NCBI GenBank assembly: GCA_039707465.1
Contig: CM077647.1
Coordinates: forward strand, 119,414,610-119,478,609
DNA length: 64,000 nt
From: Rhabdophis nuchalis
Lineage: Eukaryota > Chordata > Lepidosauria > Squamata > Natricidae
Reading direction: 5' to 3'
The number at the start of each line of letters is the position of its first letter. Positions within the stretch are counted from its first letter, which is position 1. Of the stretch, positions 32,263 through 43,669 are shown one piece after another. The notes beneath the pieces are model-generated. The model did no database searches, was not told the origin of the DNA, and saw only the letters and a program-made list of their open reading frames with translations. The position numbers were made by a program, and so were the translations under genes.

Positions 32263-33818
32263 AAATTTACCTTCCTTGTTCTCTCTCCACATGGGAGTCA
32301 CTGCTGGCTGTCAGCGACCACCTTCAGTTTGCCCTCGCTGATTGGCCTGGCACTGTCTCTTGTCATCCACCACCTGACCCTTGAGTACAACTTCTCAAAA
32401 CCACTCCTTTTACTTGGCAAACTCCTATGTCTCCTTTCCCCATTCATGATGCAGTCACTGTTTTTGCCGACGGCAGCAAAAAAATTGGCGCTTGTGCCTG
32501 GCAGATTGATGGCCAATGGCACACCAAAATCACTCCCCCGCAATCTTCCGCCCAACGGGCAGAATCTTATGCTTCTATTCTTGCTTTTGAGGCCTTTCCT
32601 CATCAGTCTTTTAACCTTATTCTTGACAGCCTTTATGTTTCCCAAATTATTTCTTCCATCTATCAGGCATATCTATCTCCCTCTATCGAACCAACTCTTT
32701 TATCCTTGTTTCTATTCCTACAACACCTCATTTCCCAAAGGACTCATTCTTTCCATGTTGCACACATTCGTAGTCATCAACCGTTCCCTGGCATCCTCCA
32801 GGAAGGGAATGATGTGGCTGATGCTGCGGCTGCGGCTGCATCTTCCTCCCTACTCACTCTTGCCTTTTCCTCTCCCACTCCATGGGAAAGCCATTCATAT
32901 TTTCACCAGAATAAAAAAGCGCTCATTAAGCAGTTCAAAATTTCTGCTACAGAGGCCGCCGCAATTTTGCAGCAATGCCCCACCTGTAGCAAACAAGTGC
33001 ACTCTGTGCCCATGGAAATCAATCCCAGGGGGACAGAGTGCAACCAAATTTGGCAAATGGATGTTACCCAATATGCTTCCTTCTCCCCATGGAAGTTCAT
33101 TCACGTATCCATTGATACCTATTCTGGGTTCATCGTGGCCACCCCTCAAAGGGGAGAGGCCACTAAACATGTCATCAATCATTGTATTCACACCTTTGCA
33201 TCGCTGGTTAAAAACAGTTAAAAACTGACAATGGGCCTGCTTATACTAGCAGTGCCTTTGCCGATTTTTGTGTAAAATGGGAAATAGAACATAAGTTTGG
33301 CATCCCGTACAATAGTCAAGGCCAAGCAGTAGTGGAAAGAGCAAATCAGACCCTAAAAAATGCTCTTGACAGACACATTGAACAAAAGGGAAAAGGACCC
33401 CCTAGCCTCCCAGCTGTGCAAGACACTCTCAATCTTTGTCTCTATACTCTTAACTTTTTGAATCTGATGGGCCAACCACCCAGCTGTGCCGGTGCTCGCC
33501 ATTTTGTTGCCTCACCTGTTCCTATGGACCAACGACCACTTGTCTACTATCGCTGTCTGCCAGATCTCACCTGGAGAGGACCTGCACAACTCATCACCTG
33601 GGGAAGAGGGTACGCCGCCGTTGCACTCCCAAACAACACCTTGTGGGTTCCGGGTCGCCATGTTCGCCCATATCATCCCAAGCCTGATCCAGAAGACGAT
33701 GTTCCTAACAACACTTTTCCTACTGGCGAAGACAAGCCTCCCTCCAGAAAAACAGCATCCTGACGCCTTCCTCGGCCTCCACAATCCTCACCAGCCCCAA
33801 AACTTAACGTGATTAGTA

Positions 33819-35648
33819 TTGGACACACACGCAGACATCCTGAACTCCACTTCATCCATGGCGGTGCTGGGATCCTGGTTTCCTGACCTGTACTTTGACT
33901 TTGGTATGATGATGGACACCACCATTAGCCACAAATGGATCAAGAGATGGTCCTTTTATGTATGCCCTGGCTATAAGGATACAGCACACCGGAAGAAGTG
34001 TGGGGGGGAAAGCGCATACTTTTGTGCAGACTGGGACTGTGTCTCCACGGGAGAAATAACATGGGACCCCCCTCTCAAAGGTGATTTTATTACGCTCAAA
34101 CGGACTGGTGAGAATGTAAAATGTGAGCGAAACCAAAGAGGAGTACACATAGACTGTAATCCGGTTAAGATTTCTTTCACCACTCAGGGAAAAAGACACG
34201 GGGGGTGGCAGGCAGGGGTCACTTGGGGAGGTTGTGTTTATGATAGCACCAATAATCCGGGGAACATCTTTACCATAAAATTAATACAAACCCTCATAGG
34301 ACCCCCGGTACCGGTAGGCCCCAATAATATACTAACTGACTGTAAGGTGCCACCCCCACTGCCCACCGGTACTCCTGAAAAAAGTTCGCCTATAGGTTAT
34401 TCTTACTCTCCTTCACAGAGCTGCCCTGGGAACCCTCTTTGGGACATCGTCACAGCCACCTATCACCTGGTAAATAGCACCAATCCCAATCTTACTACAG
34501 CCTGCTGGTTTTGCTACAATGTTCAACCCCCATATTACGAGGCTGTAGGGCTTGTCTCTCCATACAACACTTCCTCGGATGACAAGGTATGCAGATGGAA
34601 ACATGGCTCACAAACACTGCGGTCAATCTCAGGTATGGGAACCTGCATTGGACAGGTACCCACACAGTACAAACAATACTGCAACACAACACATAGCGAG
34701 ATTGACACAACACTCTTTTACATACCACCTAGAGATGGATGGTCGGCCTGCTCTACAGGCCTTACAGCCTGTGCCCACGGCCATGTGATAAGCACCAAAG
34801 GCTTTTGCATCCTTGTCCAGGTCATACCACGCATATACATCCACACAGAAGACCAAGTTTATAACACCTACTCAGGATCACAACTCATAAGACACAAGCA
34901 AAAACCTATCTCCACTCTCATAGTAGCTCTTTTGGTAGGACTTGGCCTAACAGGAGCAGGAACTGGAATAGCTTCTTTCGCACATCAGCATACTCAATAC
35001 CACAACCTTAGGGCCGCCATCGATGAAGACCTAGAGAGAATAGAAACTTCTATCTCTCACTTATAAAAATCTTTAACCTCCCTCTCAGAAGTGGTCCTGC
35101 AGAACAGAAGGGGACTTGATTTACTTTTTCTAAAAGAAGGGGGGTTATGCGTGGCTTTAAGAGAAGAATGCTGCTTCTATGCAGACCACTCTGGCATAGT
35201 GCAGGACTCCATGACCAAACTCAGGGAGGGCCTGAATAAACGAAAGAAGGAGAGGGAGGATCAACAAGGATGGTTTCAATCCTGGTTCAACTTTTCTCCA
35301 TGGTTGACCACCTTGATAAGTGCCATAGCAGGACCATTGATATTGTTACTCCTTGCATGTACACTTGGCCCCTGCATTTTTTCTCGCTTAACAAATTTTG
35401 TGGAAACTAAAATAGGTGCCTTGGAAAATATGGTGCTGGAACGTCACCATTACCAACCAGTACAGTCTGGAAAAGATATGGAAAGAGCATCCCTCCTCAC
35501 ACTAGACTCTGACAATGAGTTGGAATTTATTAATTCTATACAATTACGAAGGTCAATGCTCACCCTGGATGGGAGGGAGTCGGAAGACCACAACCCACAG
35601 GACAGCAAACCTACTTTTAAAACAAAAACAGAGGAGATGTTGGAATAA
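33819..35648 (+). pseudogene. env: ERV env (SU and TM), interrupted by one stop
   Basis: The envelope protein mediates receptor binding and fusion. The SU part has CWFC (34503-34514), the gamma/type-D CXXC motif. The site between SU and TM (RHKQ, about 34891-34902) lacks the last basic residue of a furin motif. A hydrophobic glycine-rich fusion-peptide-like stretch (ALLVGLGLTGAGTG) follows. A TAA at 35064-35066 cuts TM. Beyond it lie [25 protein letters not shown] (CX6CC, 35148-35174) and a membrane segment ([14 protein letters not shown]). No clear signal peptide is visible at the start, so the N-terminus is uncertain. CX6CC separates this Env from the classical betaretroviral type. Confidence 0.9.
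35617..35637 (+). promoter_or_regulatory. Polypurine tract region of the ERV
   Basis: A purine-rich stretch directly before the 3' LTR (ends CAGAGGAGA then TG) is placed where plus-strand priming occurs. Confidence 0.6.
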
Positions 35649-36069
35649 GATGCTTGCTTACTAAAACTTTGGTTCAGGCTTCTGCAGTGTGGCTAGGCCA
35701 GTGGCCAGCACACGAACCAGAAACCTAGGATGATGGAAAGCACCTAATAGCACTATAGGCAACTATTGCTTGGAAAGCACCTGATGTCACGTAAGCAAGT
35801 AGGGGAACGTATGACCATAATAGGCTATAGAATGATATAGGAACATGTTAACCAATAATGTTGCTTGAAGCTGTCGCACTGCGCCAAAAAGTAACCAATA
35901 ATATGCTTACACAACTTGCTTCCTTATTTTGTAATACTCAATAAAAGAGAAGTTCAGAACACGCTCTGGGCTCACTCACCTCGAGGGAAACCCGTGTGTT
36001 TGTCTTCACTCTCGCCTGTCGAGACCCCATGAGTGGCCCACCCTGATGCGGACAACCAGGAAAGCCGCA
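35638..36069 (+). repeat. ERV 3' LTR
   Basis: 432 bp, starting TGTTGGAATAAG and ending AAAGCCGCA. It differs from the 5' LTR at three positions (a C/T near the middle, an A/G after CTCGAGG, and a C/G six bases from the end). Confidence 0.95.
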
Positions 36070-36420
36070 CCAAACCACCAGAGGTTGCTGAGGCATAGTT
36101 CCTAATAACGTCAATCCATAAGACCTAAGATGAGAGATATAGAGAGTTGCAGCTTAGTAACAATGGAAAGCCCAAAATTTCCCATTTTCATTTAAATCAA
36201 CAGAGCAAGTTCCTTTTTTTGACACAGGCAAAATGACTATGGCTATAATTCTCAAAGACCTAGGGCCAACCTTCTCAGTTAATATATAATATTAACTTAT
36301 ATAAAATAAAATAATATAAAAATAAAAATATGTGAACAAGGAACCATTTTTGTTACCTTGACCTTCATGAGAGTAAAGCAATGTGTAAGTAAATAATGTA
36401 AAAGGGGTGTTAGCATTAAA

Positions 36421-36745
36421 GACAGTCCTCGATGTACAACAGCACTGAAAAAACTGACTTATGACCATTTTTAATAAGCATTGCAGCATCCTCATTGTCA
36501 TGTGATTTACATTGAAATGCTTGACAACTGGTTCATATTTATGAAGGTCGCAGTGTTGTGGACTCATGTCATCTTTTGTGAGTTTCTGACAAGCTAAGTC
36601 AATGGGGAAGCCAGAATCATTTAGTGATCATGTTACTAAATTAACAACTGCATTGATTCATTTAACAACTTCGGCAAGATAAAATGTAAAATTGGACAAA
36701 ATTCACATCATAAATTCTGGGCTCAATTGTGGTCATAAGTTTACC
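36421..36745. mobile_element. Tc/mariner (Tigger-like) MITE, diverged
   Basis: It has the same body as the element at 10625 (CAGTCCTCGATGTAC start, GTCATGTGATTTACATTG, CTGGGCTCAATTGTGGTCAT near the end). The right end is lost in the tandem repeat that follows. Confidence 0.7.
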
Positions 36746-36848
36746 CCAACTTCTATTAATCTGTACCCCAACTTCTATTAATCAAAAGCTTCATAAGTTT
36801 ACCCCAACTTCTATTAACCTCTACCCCAACTTCTATTAATCAAAAGCT
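36735..36848. repeat. Two-level tandem repeat (57-58-bp unit, two copies)
   Basis: The unit contains TACCCCAACTTCTATTAA twice and ends TCAAAAGCT. The whole unit occurs twice in direct orientation with three or four differences. Confidence 0.8.
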
Positions 36849-36924
36849 CTATGATCTAATATTGTGTACTATATGGATGAATTATTTCAGAATCTTTTAT
36901 GTTCCCAGCATACGTCTTAAGATT

Positions 36925-38450
36925 TCCAATTAAATTATACTATAGGCAATTGGAGAACTCTTTGGCTTATTTTCCTCCATTGTGGTGGATGGCAGGGTCA
37001 CCACTTCTAGCCATTTGAAATAGGCTTCTATGACAATAAAGAAAACTTGGGCCCCCACTGGTCCTGCAAAGTCTATGTGGATCGTCGACCATGGACCCTG
37101 GGGCATTTCCCATTCATGCACCAGTATTCTCAGTGGCGCTGGTTGTGTTTTCTGGCACAGTTGACAGGTGGCCACCCACTTCGCAATGTCTTTATCCACA
37201 TTTGGCCACCAAATGTAACTTCAAGCTAGCACTTTCATGTGCACAATTCTGGTTTGGCCCACATGCAATATCTCCAGCACCCTCTTACTTAACCTTTAGG
37301 TATTATTATTCTCTCCCCCCCCCCCCCATAATATGCATCCCTTGAGGGTTGATAGCTCCAATTGTTTATTGAGAAATGCTTTAAATTCTTCTCCCATCCT
37401 CTCTTGTGGCCACCCCCTCAACACCCAGTTCAAAACTTTTTGCAACACCTTGTCTTTCTGTGTGTGTTCCGCAACATTGTTCAATGTGACTGGGCTAGTG
37501 ATGAGAAGGGTTTGGGAGGCTGGTGACTTTTAGCTCCTTTTGTTGGAATCTAGACAATGCTTGGTGTAATCTGTCCATGAGTTGTGCCATGGATTCCCCT
37601 GAAATGAGGACATCATCAAAATATGGCACCACCCCTGGGATTCCTTGCAGGAGATGTTCCATCAAACTTTGGAACAACCACAGGGCAACACTGACCCCAA
37701 ATTATAGTCTTGTGCATTTGAATGCCCTTCTATACGTAACTATCGTCTGAGCCTCTGCAGTAGCATCATCCATTGGTAGCTGTTGGTGTGCTGGGCTAGG
37801 TCCAGTTTGGCAAATACTTTCCCGCTTCCCAGGGAATGAAGCAGATGCTGCGCCACTGGCACTGAATATGTATTCTGCTGGAGGGCTTTGTTCAGTGTGC
37901 ATTTATAGCCAGCATAGAGATAGACAGAGCCATCTGGCTTCACTGGGGTGACTATTGGGGTCTCCCAGGTGGCATGGTCAATCAGCACCAAGATCCCTTG
38001 AGCAATGAGTTTGTCCAGTTGCTCATCTATCTTGGGCTGTAGAGAGCAAAAGAGACCCTTCAGGGTTTGAGCCTGATGGGGGTTACACTGAGGTCTAGAT
38101 TGAATGTGATGGACTTCCACGTATATTTACCTAGACCCCTGTCGAACACGTTCCTGAATTCCATCAGCAGCTGATCCAGTTTGGTTCTGGAGATATGGTT
38201 GAGTCCTGTGATGCCAACTCCCAGAATTTTAAACCACTCCTCCTCTCATATGTGCCTCAGTGACCCACGGTGGTGTGGTTAATGTCTCTGTATGCAGGGT
38301 ATTGGTCATCTCAGTGCTTGTAGCATTGCTGGCCGGGTCTTGGGTGTGCCGATCTACTTTGGTTCCCTGTAGGCTTGGGCTGGAATAGTGTGGGCTGTGT
38401 GGCTCATTCCTTCCGTCATAGTCTACAACCTTTCTCTGCACCTTTTAGCT
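36925..38450 (-). mobile_element. Ty3/gypsy retrotransposon, internal deletion derivative
   Basis: Minus-strand pol fragments appear in the expected order from high to low coordinates, but without LTRs and with the RNase H region missing. The left part ends abruptly in integrase near 36925 and the right limit (about 38225-38450) is uncertain. Confidence 0.8.
36930..38225 (-). pseudogene. Gypsy pol remnant (RT, linker, integrase)
   Basis: From 38225 down: an RT entry (LLMEFRNVFDRGLGKYTW), then LIAQGILVLIDHATWETPIV and FAKLDLAQ. The catalytic region follows with PYFDDVLISGE (FDDV in place of YxDD) at about 37600-37640. It then jumps to VLQKVLNWVLRGWPQ and GCILWGG, which normally lie after RNase H, and to the integrase zinc finger (CQLCQKTQ) and core (GPWSTIHIDFAGPV, first catalytic D). 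Several frame changes and two deletions inactivate it. Confidence 0.82.
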
Positions 38451-38744
38451 GATGGTGTCTGTAACTATGAAGTACCATTTGAGACCAAAGTATTAAGGGC
38501 AGATAGAACAGAAAAGAAAAAGTGGTAGTGGTGGGGGAAACCTGCTTTTTACTTTCCCCTTGTAATTGAGATACTTTTTGATTGCAATAATATAATGAAC
38601 AAATATCAGAAAAGCAGCAAATACAGAAGAGAGGATTGTTGGAAGAACCTGCAGAAACCGGAATAGTACTAGCCTTTGCTTCAGAAAATGTGTGAGTGTG
38701 TATTAATACTAAATTTGTAGCTTTTGAAACTTGTAAAGAATAGA
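38451..38744. other. Unassigned sequence
   Basis: No supported feature is seen. Confidence 0.4.
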
Positions 38745-38940
38745 GAGGGGATGAAAGAAGTGAAGAAGATAGAAAGCTCTGTAAAACAACTAACTGGAGT
38801 TATAAAACAAATTAATAGCAAAGTGAAAATTCTGGAGAGTATAAAGTTAGGTTAGGGAAAAGAGAATTAGACCATCTATCATTACTGGAATTAAGAGAGA
38901 AGAAATTTTGTTTGAGATTCAGAGCATTTTTGTTTTGTTT
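38745..38940 (+). pseudogene. L1-type ORF1 fragment (coiled coil to RRM entry)
   Basis: The plus strand encodes MKEVKKIESSVKQLTGVIKQ, then, after stops, LLELREKKFCLRFRAF-like residues. This is the junction between coiled coil and RNA-recognition fold in L1 ORF1p. It is short and degraded. Confidence 0.55.
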
Positions 38941-39061
38941 TGTTTCCCATCTCAGTATTAATACATCTTAATTTTTTCAAGATCAACTGGATCAGTTAAG
39001 TACTGCCACTTACTGTGATTTTTTTCCCATCCTTTCTGTTCAATTATATATCAAATTCTCC

Positions 39062-39185
39062 AGAAGGTGGGGATAGCATCCATGAATGGGTTAACTCTGC
39101 CTGTTCTCTAATTGGACTGAGCCTGTTTAATAATTAATTAGCTCCCCTATATAAGGCCCCTGCATTAGGCTCCACCCAGCTTTCG
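39062..39185 (+). repeat. DIRS left inverted terminal repeat
   Basis: It is identical, as reverse complement, to 44959-45082. It contains a TATA box (CTATATAAGG, about 39147) that would drive genomic transcription rightward. Confidence 0.95.
39147..39158 (+). promoter_or_regulatory. TATA box in the DIRS terminal repeat
   Basis: CCTATATAAGGC lies in the left repeat about 60-90 bp upstream of the end of the repeat. The inverted copy (CCTTATATAGG near 44988) could drive antisense transcription from the right end. Confidence 0.6.
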
Positions 39186-39761
39186 ACTCAGTCTTATCTG
39201 GGACGTCAAACTATCCAAACCTATGATTTTGGCTTCTAATATATGTGGATCGCAAAAGTGAGTAGTGAGGTGTTATAAGGACAGCCTGTCCCAACGAGTT
39301 TAGTATTTCTCTCGAGAAATTTGGGTGCTGTGTGGGACCTCGCTCCCTCTGCCCGCCACTAAAACCAGCTGTGACAGCCACCTGGCCACTTCCTTCAGGG
39401 GATTCTGCTTGCTACTCCCCCTTATTTGAGGCCTTACCGGACCCAGAGACTATCAGTAGCCCCAAGGTCCGTTTTGACACCTGAGGCGGAGGAAACGCTA
39501 TTTGGGCGAGCTGTGAGCCGAACGTTCAGACCGCCTTGTGACGAGGGGCCCCGTGCGCGTCTGAGGGTCACCGCACAAGCCGAGCGCGACGCTGTGAGGC
39601 CCTCCAAGAGAGGGGCGTCAAATCGGGCTGGTGGACATTGCAACTTGGGCCTTCCCTTGTAATCCTGAGGCGAGCGCAAACGGAGCCGTTGGTAACGGTT
39701 TTTCCCGCCGTCGGGAGCATTCGCTACTTTGACAGATCCGCGCAGCGCACATTTAGGCTAG

Positions 39762-39958
39762 CCGCCATCTTGGGAAGGACGTGACTTGCGGCGGCCATTT
39801 TGGACATCGCCTTGGATACGGTGCCATTTTGAGAGGTCCTAGCATTGCGGCGGCCATTTTGAATCTGTATTCAAGCGCGCCGCCATCTTGAGAGGGGCGT
39901 CACATCGCGGCGGCCATTTTGAATTTGAACTTCAGTCCGGCCGCCATCTTGAGAAGGA
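39762..39958 (+). promoter_or_regulatory. Array of YY1-like motifs in the DIRS leader
   Basis: Seven words of the GCCGCCATCTTG / GCGGCCATTTTG type occur within about 190 bp, near 39761, 39790, 39822, 39850, 39879, 39908 and 39939, with CCATCTTG and CCATTTTG forms roughly alternating. The GCCATNTT core is the YY1 site. Position between the left repeat and the gag start suggests a downstream promoter or silencer module. Confidence 0.65.
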
Positions 39959-39969
39959 CTTTTTCTCTG

Positions 39970-40046
39970 TAATAAAAATAAAATAAAATAAAATAAAATA
40001 AAATAAAATAATAAAATAAAATAATAAAATAAAATAAAATAAAAAA
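39970..40046 (+). repeat. (AAAAT)n simple repeat before the DIRS gag start
   Basis: AATAAAATAAAAT units run to 20 bases before the ATG at 40067. Confidence 0.9.
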
Positions 40047-40066
40047 AGGACCTGATCGCTGAAGCC

Positions 40067-41720
40067 ATGGCCGATAATGCTGCCTTGCCTTCCGATGCAT
40101 CGACCGAGCGCCAGGATGCCCCAGTTCAGGGGAGCGCTCAGGGGGCCTCCCTCTCACCAGGCTTATTGCTTCCGCCCGCACCAGTGGCCAGAGCCAGAGA
40201 ACCGGACAAGGAGGGGGCCAAGCAGCATAAAGACAAATCCAAAAAGCCATCCAAGGCTAAAGCTAAAACCAAACACCTGGAGAGTGTTCCCATTCAGGAT
40301 GGGGGGCGCACGACGAGGGGCTCTACCCCCCATGGGGCGCTGTCACTTCCTCCTGCTGTTCGAGAGGTACCACCTGGGCCTTTTAGTCCCCTATTGGCTA
40401 TTGATACGTCCGGCATTCGGGGTCAGACTTCATTCCCGGGCCCTGGGCAGTCCACTGGAGCCACACATGGGCGCTCTGATGCGTACTTCACCCCAACCAC
40501 GATGCCACCGTTGGGTGACTGGTCATCTTATGGGGCCCTAAACTACCGCGCTCAAAGCACTGCAGCTCCCTTTTTCCCAGATATAATCTCTGAGGCCATA
40601 CGCCAAGGTATCGCAGCGGGGCTGCACGAACGCCCCCAACAACCGGTGGGGGCTCCCGCAACGATTGCCCCAAGGGAAGGGGCTGTGCAGGTGGCGCCCG
40701 CAGAGGCTGTGTTGGAGGCGCCTCGAAGTCCCTCCGTGGCTTCCGATGATGGTGATTTGCGGGAGCTCACCCTCTCCGATGATGACACTGCCGCCCCCGA
40801 GAAGCCCAAGAAAACGGATCTCTTTCCACCGGAGCTTTTCACCCCTTTGTTGGCCAAGGCTGGCTTCTGCCATTCAGACTCTACCGGGCGCTCCGGCACC
40901 CTCTACCTCCACGAGTGCCTGGTTCCGTGAGGGTACGATGCAAGCTGACACCATACCAATCCCTCAGTTGTTTTGGGAAGCTGTTCAGAGGCAAGGGGGG
41001 GCTCCAACTGCAGGCCCTGCCCCCTCGACAGCTGACAAGCGCTTCTATACTATGGAGGAGTCTCTTGACAAGCTTCTGCGGTGGCCGTCTGTTGACACCC
41101 CCATTTCAGCACTGCAGTCAGCTACCAACTTGCCTGGGTCGCAGGAGGAGGTCCTCCGGCCAGAAGACAAGCGGGCCGACCAGACTCTGCAGAGGGGGCA
41201 CCAGGCGGCGGCCTGGGCTGTGCGGGCAGCCACTGCGGCGTCGTTCTTTTCGAGGTCCAGCCTTACCTGGTTGCAACAGCTGCAGGAGAGGATCCCCCTG
41301 TCTGATGCTAGGGCACACCAGGACCTTAATAAGGTCATTGCGGCTACTCAGTTCTCCTCTGACGCCATGCTGAGTGCGACGAAGTTCGCCGCAAGGGCCA
41401 TGTCTTCCTCTGTGGCGTCCCGCAGGTTGCTGTGGCTGAGACAATGGCAAGCAGATGTTCGCCATAAATGGAAGCTTGCAACTGGACCATTTCAGGGGTA
41501 CACACTGTTTGGGGATTCGCTTACTCCGCTCCTCATTGAGGGTAGGGACAAGCGCAAGGTGCTGCCATCCACCTTGAAGAGAGGTTTTCCCAGACCTGCC
41601 CCGTATACCAGGAGGCCACCGTTCCGGCCACGTGATTACACCCCCCCCTTTCGGGGATACGATTTCAACCAGGGGAGTTTCCACACACAGGGTGGTTTTT
41701 ACCAGCGCCAGCGTTTTTAG
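40067..41720 (+). pseudogene. DIRS gag-like ORF1, one frameshift
   Basis: The first frame starts MADNAALPSDAST and carries a lysine-rich segment (KDKSKKPSKAKAKTK) and proline/alanine-rich linkers, up to a stop near 40930. The protein continues in another frame from about 40900 (WFREGTMQADTIPIPQ) to 41720. The C-terminal part includes LLWLRQWQADVRHKWKL, then GPFQGYTLFGDSL, the conserved DIRS Gag signature, and an arginine/aromatic-rich tail (RRPPFRPRDYTPPFRGYDF) likely to bind nucleic acid. A single frame change near 40900 breaks it. Confidence 0.85.
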
Positions 41721-41782
41721 CCCTCTCGGCCCCAGAGAGGCAACCAATCGAGACGGCCCTTTCGTGGGGGGGGGGAGCCGAT

Positions 41783-43665
41783 TTGGTCGCAGATAATGAC
41801 CCACATCGGTTCCCCATTGGCGCCCGCCTCCTGCATTTTGCAGCACAATGGGAGATTACCACCTCCGACCGGTGGGTTAGGGATACGGTCCGGTTTGGGC
41901 TGTCCCTTGAGTTTATGGCCCCTCCTCCAAATTTCTTTATTCGTTCCCCAGTCTCCCATAACCCTCAGAGGCAGCTCCTAATGAGGGAGGCCATAGACCA
42001 CTTGTTAGATATTGAGGCCATTCAAGAAGTCCCGTTGGACCAATGGCACCAGGGGTTCTATTCAGTTCTTTTTGTTATCCCGAAGGCCTCGGGCGGTTGG
42101 AGGGCCATTTTAAATTTAAAAATGTTGAATGTCTATTTGAGAGTTAAAAGGTTTAAAATGCATTCTTTACTCACCATTCTAGAGTGTTTAAGAGGAGGAG
42201 ATCTCCTGTCGTGTGTGGATTTAACGGAAGCTTACCTCCATGTACCTATCCATGAAGATCATCGTTGTTATTTACGTTTTTGTTATTTGTCACAACATTA
42301 TCAATACAGGGCATTGCCGTTTGGCCTTTTGTCGGCCCCGCATGTTTTTACTAAGCTACTAGCCGTGGTTGCAGCCCACCTGCGTAGCATCCCAGTGAGA
42401 GTGCTCTGTTACCTGGATGACATCTTGGTTCAGTCGGCCTCTGCCGAGGCAGCTCGGCATGACCTGCAAATCACTTTAGACACGTTACAGGCACACGGTT
42501 TCTCCATCAATACCCCCAAGAGTCATCTTACTCCCTCGACTCGTATATTGCACTTGGGGAATTGGATTGACACGGTGGCAGAAAGGGTGTCCCTCTCAGC
42601 GGAACGCATTGCCACGATCAGGACCCTCGCCTCTCAGGTCATAGGGGAGCCTAGACCCACGTTAGCTATGCTATCCAGGCTGCTGGGGTTAATGGTGTCC
42701 ACGTTTTACATTGTTCCGTGGGCCAGGTTACATTCAAGGGACCTGCAATGGTTCCTGGTCCCTTTCCAGAGGTCTTACACGTCGTCTACTCTACAAAGAG
42801 TGCGACTGCCGGGGGACGTAAGGCGCTCCTTGGACTGGTGGAGGTCCTCGGCCATCACACGGAGGTCTCATTTCCGGGTGGACGATAGGATCGTCATCAC
42901 CACGGATGCCAGTCTTACCGGCTGGGGTGCTCACCTGGGTGTGCACAAGGCCCAGGGTTTGTGGGATAGTACGGAGGCTTCGCTCCCTATCAATATGTTG
43001 GAACTCAGGGCGATACGGTTGGCCTTCCTTCACTTCGAGGATCTGGTCCGGGGTGGCCATGTCCTGGTGCTTACTGATAACATGACGGCCAAGGCCCACA
43101 TTAACAGGCAGGGGGGTTCCAGGTCGGCGCAACTCATGCAGGAAGCACGGATTCTGGGTTCCTGGGCGGAGACTAGGTTACTTTCCCTTACGGCGGAACA
43201 CATTTCGGGGGTGGACAATGTTAGGGCAGATTGGCTCAGCAGGTCGATGGTTGACCCAGCCGAATGGCAATTACACCCTTCTCTTTTCCAGGAGATCCTG
43301 TGATCGACCTGTTTGCCTCCCCGAGCAACACTCAGCTTCCCAGATTCGTGTCCCGGTTCCAGTCCCCAGGGGCGGAGGGAGTGGATGCTCTCCGGCACCC
43401 CTGGCCCCAGGGCCTCCTGTATGCCTTCCCACCGACGGCCCTGTTAGCAAGGGTGATTCGACGCATCATATACTGCAGGGCGGACATTGTTTTGGTGGCG
43501 CCACATTGGCCGAGGCGGCCTTGGTTCGCGGACCTGACAGCCTTGTCGATGGAGCCGGCCTGGCGGGTACCACCACGCCGAATCTTACTACAGCAGGGGT
43601 CACTCCAACACCTGGAGCCACAGTGGCTCCAGCTGACCGTGTGGCGGTTGAAAGGGAGGCACTGA
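41783..43665 (+). pseudogene. DIRS reverse transcriptase-RNase H polyprotein
   Basis: The 506-codon frame 41783-43303 encodes an RT: SGGWRAILNLKMLN, then DLTEAYLHVPI (first catalytic D), then YLDDILVQS (catalytic box, 42410-42421). RNase H follows with ITTDASLTGWGAHL, MLELRAI, VLTDNMTA and VRADWLSRS, giving D, E, D, D. A frame change at about 43300 puts the conserved tail (DLFASPSNTQLPRFVSRFQS, HPWPQGLLYAFPP, VLVAPHWPRRPWFADL) in another frame to 43665. Apart from that shift the domains look complete. It would copy element RNA to circular DNA. Confidence 0.9.
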
Positions 43666-43669
43666 GACA

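Larger units (their letters stand above)
29519..33763 (+). pseudogene. pol: ERV pol (RT, RNase H, integrase), broken and split by an L2
   Basis: RT begins near 29519, changes frame at about 29690, then reads SGKWRFLHDLRAVN and VLPQGMLNSPTMCQ with the catalytic YMDD at 30048-30059. The L2 interrupts the connection region at 30684-32262. RNase H follows (TVFADGSKK, LDSLYV, HIRSH), then integrase: a CPTC half of the zinc finger, the first catalytic D in WQMDVT (33060-33062), a frame change near 33200-33220, the second D in TDNG (33227-33229) and the catalytic E in VVERANQ (33335-33337). The C-terminal domain ends near 33763 and overlaps the env region. At least one additional stop lies between the L2 and RNase H. 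Confidence 0.9.
26754..36069 (+). mobile_element. Endogenous retrovirus, near full length, defective, with nested L2
   Basis: Order: 5' LTR, tRNA-Trp primer site, gag, pro, pol (split by an L2 at 30684-32262), env, purine tract, 3' LTR. It is flanked by a 6-bp TSD, CCAAAC (26748-26753 and 36070-36075). The LTRs differ at only 3 of 432 positions, so the integration is recent. Gag, pro and pol resemble betaretroviruses (two CCHC boxes, protease with a dUTPase-like neighbour, YMDD). Env is of the gamma/type-D kind (CWFC in SU, CX6CC in TM). Python endogenous retroviruses are reported with a similar mix. Stops and frameshifts in gag, pol and env make it replication-defective. Confidence 0.95.

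Noticed and set aside
34629..34856. Minus-strand frames across env
   Set aside because: They are shadows of the env frame on the opposite strand and have no independent motif.
36735..36848. CRISPR-like array of spaced repeats
   Set aside because: Only two unit copies with internal duplication, in vertebrate DNA with no associated genes. It is a minisatellite.
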